This document shows, one piece after another, positions 52,377 to 64,000 of a DNA stretch of 64,000 bases. Position 1 is the stretch's first letter, and each line of letters opens with the position of its first letter. The position numbers and the translations under genes are program-made. The stretch is from Lates calcarifer (taxonomy: Eukaryota; Chordata; Actinopteri; Centropomidae), in the NCBI RefSeq assembly GCF_001640805.2, contig NC_066852.1, forward strand, positions 13,604,194-13,668,193, given 5' to 3'. The notes beneath the pieces are model-generated. The model made no database searches. It was not told the origin of the DNA and saw only the letters and a program-made list of their open reading frames with translations.

Positions 52377-53328
52377 TTACTTTTCAGCATCAGGAGCGGT
52401 TGCTGCCCCTCTCTGGTTAGGTAGAGAATTGCTATTATGTAAAGAGGGGGGAAAAAAGACAAGAAATGAAGGAATGGACGAAAGGATTGTCACCCTGTTC
52501 ACTTTAACTATAGGTGTTTTCATAGTGTTAAATCCTTTCTAGCTCCAGAGATTTGTTTTTCCTCCAGCAGCTGATTCTGACCTCTGACCTCACAATAATC
52601 AATAAGCTACAGTATCATGTTATCATTATATCATATTCAAGCAATGGGGTTTGCACGTCTGTAAAAGTGTCTCATCTCCAGTTTTTAACTCGCTTAATAA
52701 ACCAGATCTGCTTTCTCTGTGCAAACAGTTTTCTGTGTGTCTGGTCAATTTGTTCACAGAAAAACTAGACATAGCCTTGTTTTCACACAGAGGGGCCTTC
52801 CCACAAGAAAAAGCCAGAGTAGACATTATTGCTCAAAGTTGTAAAAGAAAAAAAAAAAAAAAATGTTGACTCTTAGATTGTTGTTTCAGCAGTATGTGGA
52901 GGCGGGAGGAGGCCCCATCCATCCCTGTGTGTTTGAAACAGAGCCAACCTCACTCCCCCTCTTTACTGTGAAGGCAACAGAGTAAAAAGCCCTGTACACT
53001 CAGAGACATTACACACATACTGCAACATGGAGCAACATATCCATTGATTTGTTCATGGTCTGAGCTAACATTTTGTTTCAAAATGGATCATAGCATTTAA
53101 CATCTTGGTATATGATGAGTAAATAAAATGTACAAGCTGAAGAAGGAAGTCAAGACAGTAGAATGAATGAAAGGTTACTTTGGAAAAATCCCTTGATTTC
53201 CCACTGAAGAATCCTGAACCTTCATGCAAAAAAAAACACTCCAATTACGTCATAGGGAGGGGGCTGTGGATCGCAGCCTGGACGAGATGATTACTTCCAG
53301 ACACAGAGTCGGGGTCTTTGTCATAAAA

Positions 53329-53351
53329 ACACACACACACACACACACACA
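53329..53351. repeat. (CA)n microsatellite, intergenic
   Basis: About eleven CA units between phldb2 and the hhla2-like gene. Confidence 0.9.
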
Positions 53352-54606
53352 TCTGTCTGCCTCTCCCTTTCATTCTTTACACTTTCAGGAAAATCAAATG
53401 ACACATATAAATCTCAGGAGGGTCTCTCATTTGAAAACTGGGACACTTTAAATTTATTGCCAACACAAAAAATTAATTTTCACAGAGCGCAAGAATGTTA
53501 CTCCTACTTCCTGTCCAAAGGTGGTCAAAAAACTAAAGAGGTAACATTTTAAAGTTACTACGCCAACAATCACTGCGAACAGTTGTGCGTGTGTGTGCAT
53601 TTTTTAAAAAGCTATAGACTGAAACCATGTGTGGAGAGATTCTGAGCGGAGACGGTGGAAAATGTAGGGAAGAGGGGAGAACGATGGAGGGAAAAAAAAA
53701 AAATTGGTGTCAGATTGTGGGACCAGGGGTGTGCGATCAACTCTGGTAATTGTTGGGAGGTCTGAGTCACAGCGTGAAAAACTCTCAAGTGTCTCCCCCA
53801 ATCACAAGAGGCTGAAGTTGATAGGAGAGCTTTGGTGTTAAATCTGGATCATTTATGTTTCTTTTCCTCAACTTGTCTTTCACTTTGTTCTCTCTCATTT
53901 ATCTGACTTTCCTTTAAAGACAGAGGAACTTTGTGAATACTTCACCAAGTTGTTGTCTTGACTACACTGTTGTCTCTCTTTTGCCTCAGTGACACAGAGT
54001 CTCAAAAAGTCTCATCTCAACCTTCACACACCTGAAATGCTTAAACTGAAAGATCTGTATTCACCCAGAGCAGCGCCTGTGACCGCTAATGACAAAATGA
54101 GCCAGATCCACATCACAGCTGTGTGCAGCGTTTATCTAGATGACCAGTTTAATTAGAAAATTGGCTTAGGCTTCACTGGAAACCACTTAACAAGATGTTT
54201 AATTCTTTGTTATTCCACTGAGCCTGTAATTGTATGGCTGTGGTGTGATGTAGGCAGTTGTTCGGACACATCTGGGCAGTGTCATGTTTGTAACGTCCAC
54301 ACAGATCTCTTGTAGTTTTATGGTGGGTTATCTAACCACAGCAAGCAAACTAACAACAGCACAGAGAAGTCACAGGCAACTCCACAGAGACATATTCATA
54401 CACTCTGAAATAAAGCTGCATGTTTGTTTACTCCTCTAATCAGTCCATTATAGAAATCTAGTATAAACCCTGAATGATTAAGATGTTAGACAGCAGAAAG
54501 TCCATCTGTCCATCACTGTCTGTAAAAACAAAAAACAACAGAAAAACATGGTATACAGAATAACATAGTATCACAGTACTGATGATTTTGCAATAAGTTT
54601 GTCTTT

Positions 54607-54612
54607 TTTATT
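54607..54612 (-). terminator. Candidate poly(A) signal for the hhla2-like gene
   Basis: AATAAA on the minus strand, about 220 bases past the hhla2-like stop. Confidence 0.45.
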
Positions 54613-54829
54613 CTTAAAGCAGAGAGACTTCAGAGTGAGATGTTTACAATATACTACACAGGTACTGTATATCAATGTAGAAGAAATTTCTCGGCACATT
54701 TGCTCTCAATGAACTCAAATGAAATCTGTCTGGTCTGGATGGGTCTCTCTGTGAGAGCTAGCTGATATGTTTCTGTGGATTATCCTCCACTGCTTGTTGC
54801 CAGATAGTTTAATAGCACGGTGCATACGT

Positions 54830-57800
54830 TCAAGGTATATGAGAGCACAGCTCAGTGTTTCCAAATCCATCCCTCTCCACATTTTTGGATAGCAACCCAT
54901 CATTTCCCTCCGCAGGTGGTCCCTCTGGTTTTTCTTCTTGTTCTACTTTAGTATCAAGTGGTAAAGCCACAGTACAGTTTTCTGTTGTTTTTGGTGAACT
55001 GCCTGCCTGTTCATCCTGTGCTTCAAACTGTAGTTGTAGTCTGTTGCATTCAACTCCGTTTTGTGTGACTATGTATGAAGCGACAGTGTTTGAAGTTTTG
55101 TGAAGTCCATCTTCAACATACCCAGCTCCATTGCATCTATGTGAAGCAGTACTGGTCTCCACTGCTAGGGCAGTAAAGAGGAAAAAACAACACAAAATTA
55201 TAATGAAATCAGTAAGATATCCATGAAATGTGGTTAAAAGGTTGAACAAGGACTTGAGAAATTGTTGCCATGGACAGTGCCACCCTGTGGTTATTTTATA
55301 AAGCACTCAACTGTTGCACTCCTAATTCTTCCTGGACTTCCAACTAAATAGATTTTCTACCTTTTAGATTATTATTTTCACTTGCACCATTCTGAATCTC
55401 TGCTGTTCTGAACAAAGTTTTTGTGACTTAAATTTCCATAATTCTTAAGCACACTATGGAGTTGACAACAAACTCAAATTACAAACTATCTTGCAAAATC
55501 TTGATAGCATTTTGCCTTTGCCCATAGATCCTGCAGCAGAAACATAATCACTACAAATATTCTATAGTTCTTTCTTGGGTAATTTCTATCCTCCATAAAT
55601 CATCACGATTGTCTATTGCTAATTAGCATTTTGATGCACATCTGGATCCAGATGCCGTTTCATTTAATTGTAATTTTGTACCAAAAACAATGCAAACTGA
55701 TTATAGTGCAGATTTATCAGTGATGGAGATTTAGCATATCAGCAGATTAAACTGCAAAATTCAAAGATTTACTGTACGGCTGTGAACCATGGAATTATGT
55801 CTCATAGCTACAACTGGATGTTTTACTCCCTTTAAAAAGGTTTGAAAATCTCACTGACTGAATATTTCACACACATACCTCTTTGCCTTACACACTGAGG
55901 AAGAGCTACGATGATGGTGAGCAAGACGAAGGCTGCAGACGCTGCACTGCTCCACCATGACCTCTGCACACTCTGCTCATCCACACCTGCAGAGCAAACA
56001 TGCCACATTTCTTTCAGCAAACTGCTTATATTTTCTACAAAGATTACATCTGCCAGGAAACACAACAATCTAACACTCACTTATTGATGCAACAGTGATG
56101 TTCACTTTGGTTTGAACAATGTGTCTGCTCTGCAGGCCTGAGAAGGTGCAGGTGTACGTCCCGGAGTGCTCCTCGCTGTCTGGTTTGTGAAGCAGGAGAG
56201 ATCCATCTCCCAGCAGGAGCAGGTCCTGGTTCAGTTCAGCTTGGCCCTCCCACAGGTTGAAGGCGTTCCTGGTTCTGCTGTCGTACCTTGAGATAACTGT
56301 GGGCTCGCTGGATGAGGTGAAGGTCCAGGTGAGGGAGAAATTCTGGAGACCACGTGGAGCGATGCACGAGATGGACAGTGCATGACCCTCTTCCTGTGTT
56401 ATATCCCCTGAGAGATGGTTTACACACATTTTTTGTTCAGTAATCAGAAATCAGTAATTCAGAAATCACCCTCTCTATGAAAACCACATAATTTCATAAC
56501 TAAAATGTACCTTGGTTTTTCCAAGAGGCGGTCCACACCTGGGTCTTGTCTGCCGATATGAAAGAGCAGAAGTAGGTATGGTTGGAGAGGTTATCCAGAA
56601 TCTTCAGCGTGCTCTCCACTGTGAAAAGACCCTTGTGGTCCGCGGTTTTGATTGTGGTTTGGTTTTCTAGAGCTCCCTGGGCAGTCGGGGGGTCTGTGGC
56701 CCATGTTACCTGAGGGATGGGGTAGATGTTGTGAGAGGAGCAGGTGACTGTCTCATCAGTCATCTCCATGTTCACTGACTGGATGAGAGCTGGAAGAAAC
56801 ACAGAACAATGTGAGTATTTTAAGGGCATATGATAAAAATTTGTGGCGCTGGCACCAGATATAAACTTGCCAGTCGGACAGTCATATTGCCATGAGTTTT
56901 GAAGTGAACAGGGCACCAGAAACAGTCAGGTCATGTAGGATTTGTGCATCTAATTCTCTCACTCACACACAGTGGTACAGTATGTACCCTGTCTCAGTCA
57001 ATTTACTGTAAGCTACAGCCTCTGTGGCACTGCTGGCCTTTTTAGCACAGGGGCTCTTTCAAACAAATCTCCTGCAGATGGTGCTTTTTTGCTGCACTTT
57101 AATGCCCCAGTCCACTGGTGATACTGTAGGTTACTAGGGCAGACAGCTAACATGAGCTGTGCTACAGCAGACTGCATCCAGAGAGAGCACACAATTGATG
57201 AAATAAGCTTTTATTTTGAAAACTGGACTGTTACCTGCACATGGACCTCACAGTGTCCTGTTCTCAAATCAAACTCCCTCTTTTTACACTCCCTTTTTAT
57301 GTGGATGTTTTTGGCATTTGTCTCCTCTAAGGATTTGTTAGAAATTCTGCTAAAATACAACAATCCTATAAATCTCTCATTTAATGCGTCAACGCTCGTT
57401 TGGTAGAGGTTCTAGTTCCCTTCCTCATGCCAGAACATTTCAGTAATGAACAAAATGTCCTTCCTGTCCTTAAAAAAAACACTCAGTTGCATTACAGTTC
57501 AACAGCACCACAAAATGCATCCTCCAAAATGACCAGCAAATTGAATCAATGCCTCTCTAAAGCCGTTTAGACAAAAACTGAACATTATAACCTTCATATA
57601 AGCCGGATGCTTTTACAGTGCTGTTTTAGTACAATGCAATAGTGTAAGTTGCCTGTGCCTAATAAACTGGAAACCAAGTGTATAACAAATGCAGTTCTGT
57701 AGGATAACATGACAAGGAAGTTTTTCCTTGCCACTGTCGCCTAGTGCTTGCTCATGGTGGGATTTGTTGGGTCTCTCTCTGTAAATACCTATTTCAAAGA

Positions 57801-59895
57801 GTACAGTCTAGACCTGCTCTATATGAAAAGTGCCTTGAGATGACTTTTGTTGTGATATGGTGCTATATAAATAAAATTGAATTGAATTGAATTAACCATT
57901 AGCAGTTAAGGCGCTGTTTTGCTTCCCAAATGCTTTGCCATTAAGACACAAGCAAAAGCCAGGCTGCTTGCTGAGCAGGAGTGGAAAAAAAGAGTTGCCA
58001 AATGTTCCACCTTGTTGTCACGACCTTGAAGGTAATTTATGAATGGAGACACTTTTACTACTCACAGCTTCATCATGCTTAAATCATCAATTTTAGACTA
58101 AAGAAGAAAACCAAAAACAACTCTGAAAAGCACAAAATGTCAGATCTATTGACTGTAATGCTGTAACACTGCACTGACCTTTCACCTCCAGGTTGATAAA
58201 GATCTCCTGGTTGCCCTTTCTTGTGCTCGTGTAACACTTGTACCTGCCCCTGTCTTGAACTTTTACCCTCCTGAGGAGCAGGGAGGCATTGCCGTGAGGG
58301 ATGTGCGAATTGAACAAGCAAGTCCTTCCGCTGAAGTGCTTATTCTGGAGTCCAAACTGATCCTTGTTGTAGTAGTAGCTGTGAACAGGGATTTGCTGCT
58401 TGTACCAGTGGATCACCACAGTGCCCGTGGGTCTGAAGCTGCAGGGCAGGATGCAGTCATCATGGATGATACAGGTGATGTTGGCATCTGGTAAAATGAC
58501 TTTGAGAGAGTAAAACTACTGTCAAGATTCAAGAGCATTGCATATATTTGTCATAATAATTTAACAATTTAGAGCTGTACTGATTAAAATGAAGGTATGC
58601 ATCAACATCTGACCATCTATTTCACTGTCATTTGCCTGTAGAACACTTTCATAAAATAATATTACAGGCATACAGGCATTTTTCCCCAGCCACATCAGTG
58701 TTTGTTGTTTGTTTGCTTTTTGTTTTGTTTTGTTTTTTTAAGTTTGGTTTACATTTTTCAAGAGCCTGTAAACAGTTCCAAAAGGCTAGAACTATTAAGT
58801 GTATAACTTTGATTGAGTTTCATTGGTATCAACCATATCCATCCACTTTTCCACCATTCTATTGATGCTGCACTTTCTCATATGTCACAACAGCAGCTGC
58901 ACAATCTTCTGACAAAAGAGCTCAACTGATTTCGTTGTCTAATAAATATCTGAGCTGTTTGTTTTACGAGATTAAAGATTTTTTCAACAGAGTCACACTT
59001 CACCCTGAAAGCGTGCTCTCCCACCCCCCCACCCCCCAGATGTGTGCAACTGTTACAGCTGGGTAACACTCATAGGGCGCTGAGGACACGGTGCAGCTGT
59101 GTTTGCTCCTCATGTGGAAATATGAAGGCAAACTAAAGTTGTTTGTGACAGCTGTAACTGTTTTAAAGCTCTGTGTCATTCTTCAACACACACTGACGCT
59201 TAAAGAAAGCACATGTGATGTTACATGAGTTACTGAGCTGTAAAATCATTTCTGACATATCATGAATGACATGGGAGTGATAAAGTTTCACAAAACGTGC
59301 AGAGGATGAGTTCACCTTTTAAAGTGGTGGTGACAAAGAGCAGTTACTTTTCTAATTTACTGTAGGACTATTGCTGTTGTTGCCTGCCTCGTCCTTATGA
59401 GCATCATCAGTAGTATCATCAGTATATTGACCAGTATATTCGATGGTGAAATACTTACTGTCCATTAATATACTTTTAAGGTCACCTAGAAACTACCACA
59501 ATGAGCGCCTTTTCTAACTATAAACAGATTTTTCAGTGGGACAAAACCTTGTCTACTGTCAGGTCTTTGCAAAGAATCCCTTGCAATAGAAAGGTATCCC
59601 CACATTGGTATTCAGGTGTGCTCTCAAGTATTACTCTAACTCTAACTCTAACTTTGCAAAGTTAAAATTAGCTCACCGGTGATAATGATACCAAAATTAA
59701 TTTCTTACTGTAAGTGGATATTACACAGCAGTGACTAACATGAATCTCAGCCATTAAATTGTCAGAACAAACTGCTTATCTATGAATATAATAAGCAGAT
59801 GTCACACAATACGTTACAATACCTTTTGAGTCTGTCAGTAACAATTTCTCCAAGAAAACAAGAAGTACGATCATGAGTCCATGTGTGTCTGCCAT
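54830..59895 (-). CDS. hhla2: HHLA2-like (B7-H7 type) immune ligand, V-C-V immunoglobulin protein
   Basis: A B7-family surface protein; human HHLA2 modulates T cells through TMIGD2 and KIR3DL3. Exons (minus): 59895-59823 (start and signal peptide GLMIVLLVFLEKLLL), 58487-58179 (IgV), 56789-56511 (IgC), 56407-56081 (second IgV), 55986-55879 (membrane span AAFVLLTIIVAL) and 55164-54830 (tail and stop 54832-54830); 476 aa with phase kept throughout. IgV1 shows TVVIHWYKQQIPVHSYYY and GRTCLFNSHIPHGNASLLL, close to human HHLA2 (VVIHW, VHSYY, NASL), and YKCY as the second Cys. IgC has VTCSSHNIYPIPQVTW and YFCSF; the second IgV has ISC and GTYTCTFSG. The cytoplasmic tail, about 110 residues, is far longer than in human HHLA2 and contains tyrosines (GAGYVEDG, VASYIVTQ), but none fits a canonical ITIM. 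The upstream in-frame ATG at about 59941 is less likely because it would push the hydrophobic core away from the N-terminus. Confidence 0.88.
57710..57895 (+). mobile_element. Non-LTR retroelement-like tail with (TTGAA)n end
   Basis: The stretch includes AAGTGCCTTGAGATGAC, GCTATATAAATAAAATTG and a terminal GAATT microrepeat, a combination I recognise from very abundant fish dispersed repeats with pentanucleotide tails (SINE or 5'-truncated L2-like). It lies in the intron between the first IgV and IgC exons of the hhla2-like gene, opposite to the gene. No reverse transcriptase frame is present. The family assignment is from memory, and the 5' boundary is uncertain. Confidence 0.6.
59633..59664. 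repeat. Short CTCTAA array joined to a 16-bp palindrome
   Basis: Three to four CTCTAA/ACTCTA units (59633-59653) run into TAACTTTGCAAAGTTA (59649-59664), which is its own reverse complement. It lies in intron 1 of the hhla2-like gene. Confidence 0.7.
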
Positions 59896-62751
59896 GTCAG
59901 GCTGCCTGCGCTGAGGTGCTAATCCTGTAACTGTATTTGGCATGAATGTGTGTGAAAGCACGCCGGTGTGCAGTGAAGTGTGTCTGTGCGATTCCACTTT
60001 ACATCCTTCCTAACACTAATGAAACACTGACTAATTAACCCAGGAAGGTAAAAGTTTAACCGTGCTCCTTGTGAATGCTCCACAACAACCAACACCAGCA
60101 TTGAAACAGTTTGCAGAAAACACATGTAACACCTAATGTTCTTTCTATTAACAAAATGAGTACATATCATCCCTATTGTCTGCAAAAGGATTTTATCTCT
60201 AAAAGAGGCGCTCCAACAAATCACATGTTCTCGTAATGACAGAAAGAAATTTGCACAGCAGGGGGGAAAACAGCAGAGGAAAACATTTAACTGCGTGAAA
60301 TAAATTAAACAAGACAACATACCATGGCTTTTATGAAAAGTAAAGTATTTCACACCCTGATGTAATAATGTTAATGTTTGATATCATTAAACTTTGTCTC
60401 AAACAGGAGTGAATTGCCCTTTTGTTTTATATACAGATTTTTGTTCAGTGACAGCTGGAAGTGACCTCATTCCCACGTGACCCAGCATGTAGGTATTACA
60501 GAGAGTATAGAAAATGGATGGATATGATGGTATTAGTGATTTAGAGCACAAATACAATTTCATTAATGCTGGAGAAAAATCTTTGTCATTTAAAAGAATA
60601 AAAAATTTGGAATAAATCTGTGGTGATAGTTTTGATATTTTGGCAGTAACACGAGGCATGTTGCTTTGAACGTGGCTGTTCATTAACGAAAATACACCAT
60701 GTAGTTTTTGGAGAGATGACGACCTCTAGAGGGCAGAAGATGAGATGTCACTTCCACATGTGAATGGCAGCCTACTGTCCAGCAGCTGTGGGGGTCACAT
60801 GTGCGAGTGTACTGAGGTCCACGTGTATGATTCTTTAAGATGGCATTGCTCATGTCTGCCCTCAATCAACTTAAATCCCAGATTAAAGGGACCGTGCCAC
60901 TAGGGTGGAGTCAGCTGTCCATGTTTTGATTTTATCATTGAGTGTGAGCAAGTTTCTCCTTCTCCGTTACAGGTTTTCATTCTCTCCTGATATCAAATAC
61001 AGCAGCATTAAACATGCTTGTTTCTATAAACCTACTGCATTACCTCATCATTTCTTCATTTTTAGATTGCAAAAGACTTGAATTATTAAGAGTTCCCATC
61101 ACAGCAGCAGTTTACTTTCCCTTCATTCTAATAAGTGATAAAGAATAATTTACTATATCTAATATGCAATACATCATATGGACACACAGACCATTAGCAA
61201 ATGAAAAATCTGTCATGTTGAATGTATACCAATATACATTATGCTGCAGTTCTACTGTGTATGTGGACAGCTTGCTGGTGATGTCATGGTACAGCTGTTA
61301 AACTGAAGTACAAAATACACCAATATTTATGTTCTGTATGACAGAGACAGAGAAATTGAATTCAACTTCTAACTTACACCAAGTAAAGTAAATTCACAGG
61401 GATCGGTTTTTGTCTTCCTTGAATTTTTGAAACAGCTTTTTAAATCCTGATTTAAACTTTAAGAAGCACCAGTCGACACAAGACATTTACATATGTACAG
61501 GGACCAACAGTCTGGGTGAGGAAAGTTATTCCCTCCTTTAATAACCAGAGAAGCTGCCACACTGCTGTCAGTCAGAAGAGGATAGCCTGGTGTGTTTGAC
61601 TGGATGTGACAGCGGGGGAACTGCAGTACAGTATAATCATAAGCATTTAAATCTACAGTTTGGCAAAGACGTCATAATAGGGGAACTACTAAATTCATTA
61701 TTAAAATAGATCTGCAACAAATGCTACTCTCAAGATATTTTTAATGTTTACCTTTTGTTTTAGAATCAATTCAACAGTGTATTTATTTTTATGACTATGA
61801 GGTATTTTGCTTCTATTTTGTCCATAATACATCTTCAAACAAGATCTAAACCATAATGCTGGAAAAGGTGCAGGAGGAGGGTTAAAACAAAGGATGGTGC
61901 AGTTTTGTGACTCCGTGTGAATGTTTTAGGCATAGTTACATCTGTACAAAAACTAACACTGACATTTTTGTTTCTTCTTTCTAATATTTGATGAGGGAAA
62001 ACGGTTCAAAGCCTCTGTTTGGCAATTTTATCCTGTGCTGCCAGTGATATCTGCTCAGGAGTCATAAGTGCAACGTTTGCAGATGTGACCCAGACATATG
62101 GTTGCATCTGCCTCCTCTCGATGGGATCATTTACATCCTCCCACCACCACAGTGTGCAACTCGAGGGAAAATCCTGCAATGAGTAAAAGTAGGCTACAGG
62201 CTTTTTATTTTTATCTGGTCAGAATGATGATGAAACTGCTGGCTGTATTATCCCTCCTCTCCCTCCCCTCCACCTCCGCCTCCCCGCCCGCTGCTGCCTC
62301 CAGTTTGTAGGTTACTGAAAGATTTCACCAACCACAGATAAGAAGATTAGAGAGGAATTAATGGTATTCCTTTGTCATTATAGGAATAAATTGATATTTG
62401 GTTTTAAATCAGAGGGTGGGGATGGTGGGAAGCCGGAGGAACATGTTGTGTCAGGAGACGTAAGCAGAGGGGATGGCACTGTGACAAGCAAACTCAGCCA
62501 GGGGGGATGCCTGTGCACTGTGAGTTAAGCGCTGGATATCTCGACTGATGTTCAACCATGTTACAGGAGATGAGGGAGCAGGATAATGCTGAAGTGGCTG
62601 GGCGTGTGCGTGGCGGGGCAGAATGAGCGCTGCTGGGACATGGACGTACCAGTAGAGGATAGGGGCAGCTGTGGCATTCCCTGGTTAAGACGCTGACGTG
62701 GTTGGGGAGGAACGCTCTGGTTCCTCTCATCTCTCCAGCCCCTGCTCAACC
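59896..62751. other. Intergenic region between divergent hhla2-like and gabrr3 genes
   Basis: Should hold both promoters. Short open frames here match nothing. A Pro/Ser-coding CT-rich patch near 62255-62305 and a GC-richer stretch at 62400-62750 precede the gabrr3 start. I see no recognisable RNA gene or mobile element. Confidence 0.5.
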
Positions 62752-63679
62752 ATGAGAGTGGCCCTCCTGGCCCTCAGACTGATGTGCTTGGCCTGGTTGT
62801 GGCCTGTCACCCAGCTCAACAGCAGCCACTTCCCAAACAAGAGGAGACACAAGGATATGTACGTTGGAGAGAACACCAAACAAAAGCATGGAGGAGGGTG
62901 AGCAAGAAAGCGGGATTTCTTGTATGACTTGTTGCTTTGCTGCATTTTGATGGAGCTGCTTCTGCTATTAAAACCTTTTGATACCTGGTACCTATATTTA
63001 TGGGAGGATTTTTAAATGTATGCTGCTTTACAATGTCATCACAAATATGGTTGCGTAATTAATCACGATGCTTTCCATTAATGTCACAGTGGATCAAGAT
63101 AAGGGCAGGTCATAGGATCATGTGAGGTGAGAGGTAATGTAGATATTACTCAGTGATTTGGTGTTGACTGTTGCTGAATAATAAGAAAAAGTTATTTATA
63201 TCTCCCAGAAGGCTCAATTTGATTTACATTAATCACTTCATGAAGATTTCTTTGGAAGACAGCAAAGGCAGATGGGCCTCTTGGTGCAAAAAAATAAAAA
63301 AGTCAGGTGCAATTCACAAGAAAGACACAACATAGGGCGCACAATGTCTTCAACCCAGTTCCAACTGTGTAAAATCAGTGTCAATACAATGAAAGTAAAA
63401 GAAATCTCATCAGACCAAGGCCTCTGGATTTAATCCGAGCGCTAAAAGTCCAATTAACCATCACTAACTCCCTCGACCAGATGTCAGCTCTGTTTCAAGT
63501 ATGTGTCTGTGTTGGAAAGAGAAAGATAGAGGCAGAGTTTTTATGCAAGCTGTTGTTTGTTCTCAGGCGGGTGGATCTTAAGATGAAAAAGCTGGACAGC
63601 ACCAAGTCTCTGCTAATTAAATCTGAGCAGCTGCTTCGGATTGAGGACCATGACTTTGCGATGCGGCCGGGCTTTGGAG
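62752..63679 (+). CDS. gabrr3: GABA-A receptor rho-3 subunit, 5' part (gene continues beyond the window)
   Basis: Rho subunits form pentameric GABA-gated chloride channels (GABA-C type), best known in retina. Two coding exons are visible: 62752-62897 and 63567-63679, joined in phase (two bases plus one). Exon 1 encodes a signal peptide (MRVALLALRLMCLAWLWPVT) and a basic mature N-terminus. Exon 2 encodes LKMKKLDSTKSLLIKSEQLL followed by RIEDHDFAMRPGFGG, the segment just before the ligand-binding beta-sandwich in rho subunits. Rho-3 is favoured over rho-1/2 by KMKKLDSTK and EDHDFAMRPGFGG and by the PHLDB2/HHLA2 neighbourhood (human 3q). The donor after 63679 (GAG before GTAAAA) is acceptable. 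The ligand-binding and membrane domains lie to the right, outside the window; 63680-64000 is intron. Confidence 0.87.
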
Positions 63680-64000
63680 GTAAAACACACACCTCATCCA
63701 TCCAACTATCAATTCAATTTTACTTCATTTTGTTTGTTCATATGTAATTTTGCCCTGGGATTTTTTAATAACCATGTGCCTCCCTGGCAACTCAGTAAGG
63801 TTAATGTGGGTTACTGTGCTGTCTTTGGTATTACGCCTCCCAAAAAAACCCCTTAGTGACCTAGATTGTCTGTGGTGTGAGACAATGACTGCAGACAGTA
63901 GTACAGATAAAATAATCTGAACTGCGTACCAAATTCTGTTAGGGGGGGGAGCAAGAGAAAAAGCCTGGTGTTAGAGGATATTCAACACGCTGCTATAAGA

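Larger units (their letters stand above)
49939..54829. other. phldb2 5' region and intergenic space to the hhla2-like 3' end
   Basis: It must include non-coding 5' exon(s) and the promoter of phldb2; the best candidate is near 52135-52300. Two microsatellites (52351-52376, 53329-53351) and an A run near 52851 are present. Part of the end nearest 54829 is hhla2-like 3'UTR. No further coding gene is supported. Confidence 0.5.

Overview
This is a vertebrate nuclear window, almost certainly from a ray-finned (teleost) fish. The support is split genes with short GT-AG introns, CA/GT microsatellites, dispersed repeats of types I recognise from fish genomes, and proteins that read as fish-like orthologues of human genes. 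Compact introns suggest a percomorph-type genome, but the species cannot be named from the sequence.

Eight protein-coding loci were reconstructed exon by exon, with reading phase checked at each junction. In order: (1) liph, minus, 902-3936, a secreted phosphatidic-acid-selective phospholipase A1; its first (signal-peptide) exon was not found. (2) pcyt1b, plus, 8500-12587, CTP:phosphocholine cytidylyltransferase beta, 370 aa. (3) a zdhhc20-like palmitoyltransferase, plus, 13958-19176, 351 aa. (4) slc51a, plus, 22617-25653, the organic solute/steroid transporter alpha subunit, 323 aa. (5) an AMER2-like gene, plus, 28612-31941, one 1109-codon coding exon with a 42-bp tandem repeat. (6) phldb2, minus, 37815-49869, an LL5-beta-type cortical PH-domain protein of about 1010 aa with one unresolved junction. 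(7) an hhla2-like (B7-H7) immune ligand, minus, 54830-59895, 476 aa with V-C-V immunoglobulin domains. (8) gabrr3, plus, from 62752 past the window end; only its first two coding exons are present.

The genes do not form one pathway. The first half is rich in membrane-lipid functions: a phospholipase, the rate-limiting enzyme of phosphatidylcholine synthesis, a protein acyltransferase, a bile-acid/steroid transporter and a phosphoinositide-binding APC recruiter. phldb2 also binds phosphoinositides. The grouping looks like conserved synteny: as I recall, human LIPH and SLC51A lie on 3q27-29, PHLDB2, HHLA2 and GABRR3 on 3q11-13, and ZDHHC20 and AMER2 on 13q12.

Between genes lie microsatellites, a fold-back MITE-like element (about 6200-6460), two inverted copies of one dispersed repeat (about 7225-7640 and 21040-21330) and a non-LTR-retrotransposon-like tail (about 57710-57895). 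No tRNA, rRNA, CRISPR array or intact autonomous transposon was recognised. The most notable observations are the AMER2-like protein with its repeat array and missing family motifs, two GC-AG introns, the fish HHLA2-like ligand, and a perfect 16-bp-arm hairpin in a phldb2 intron.
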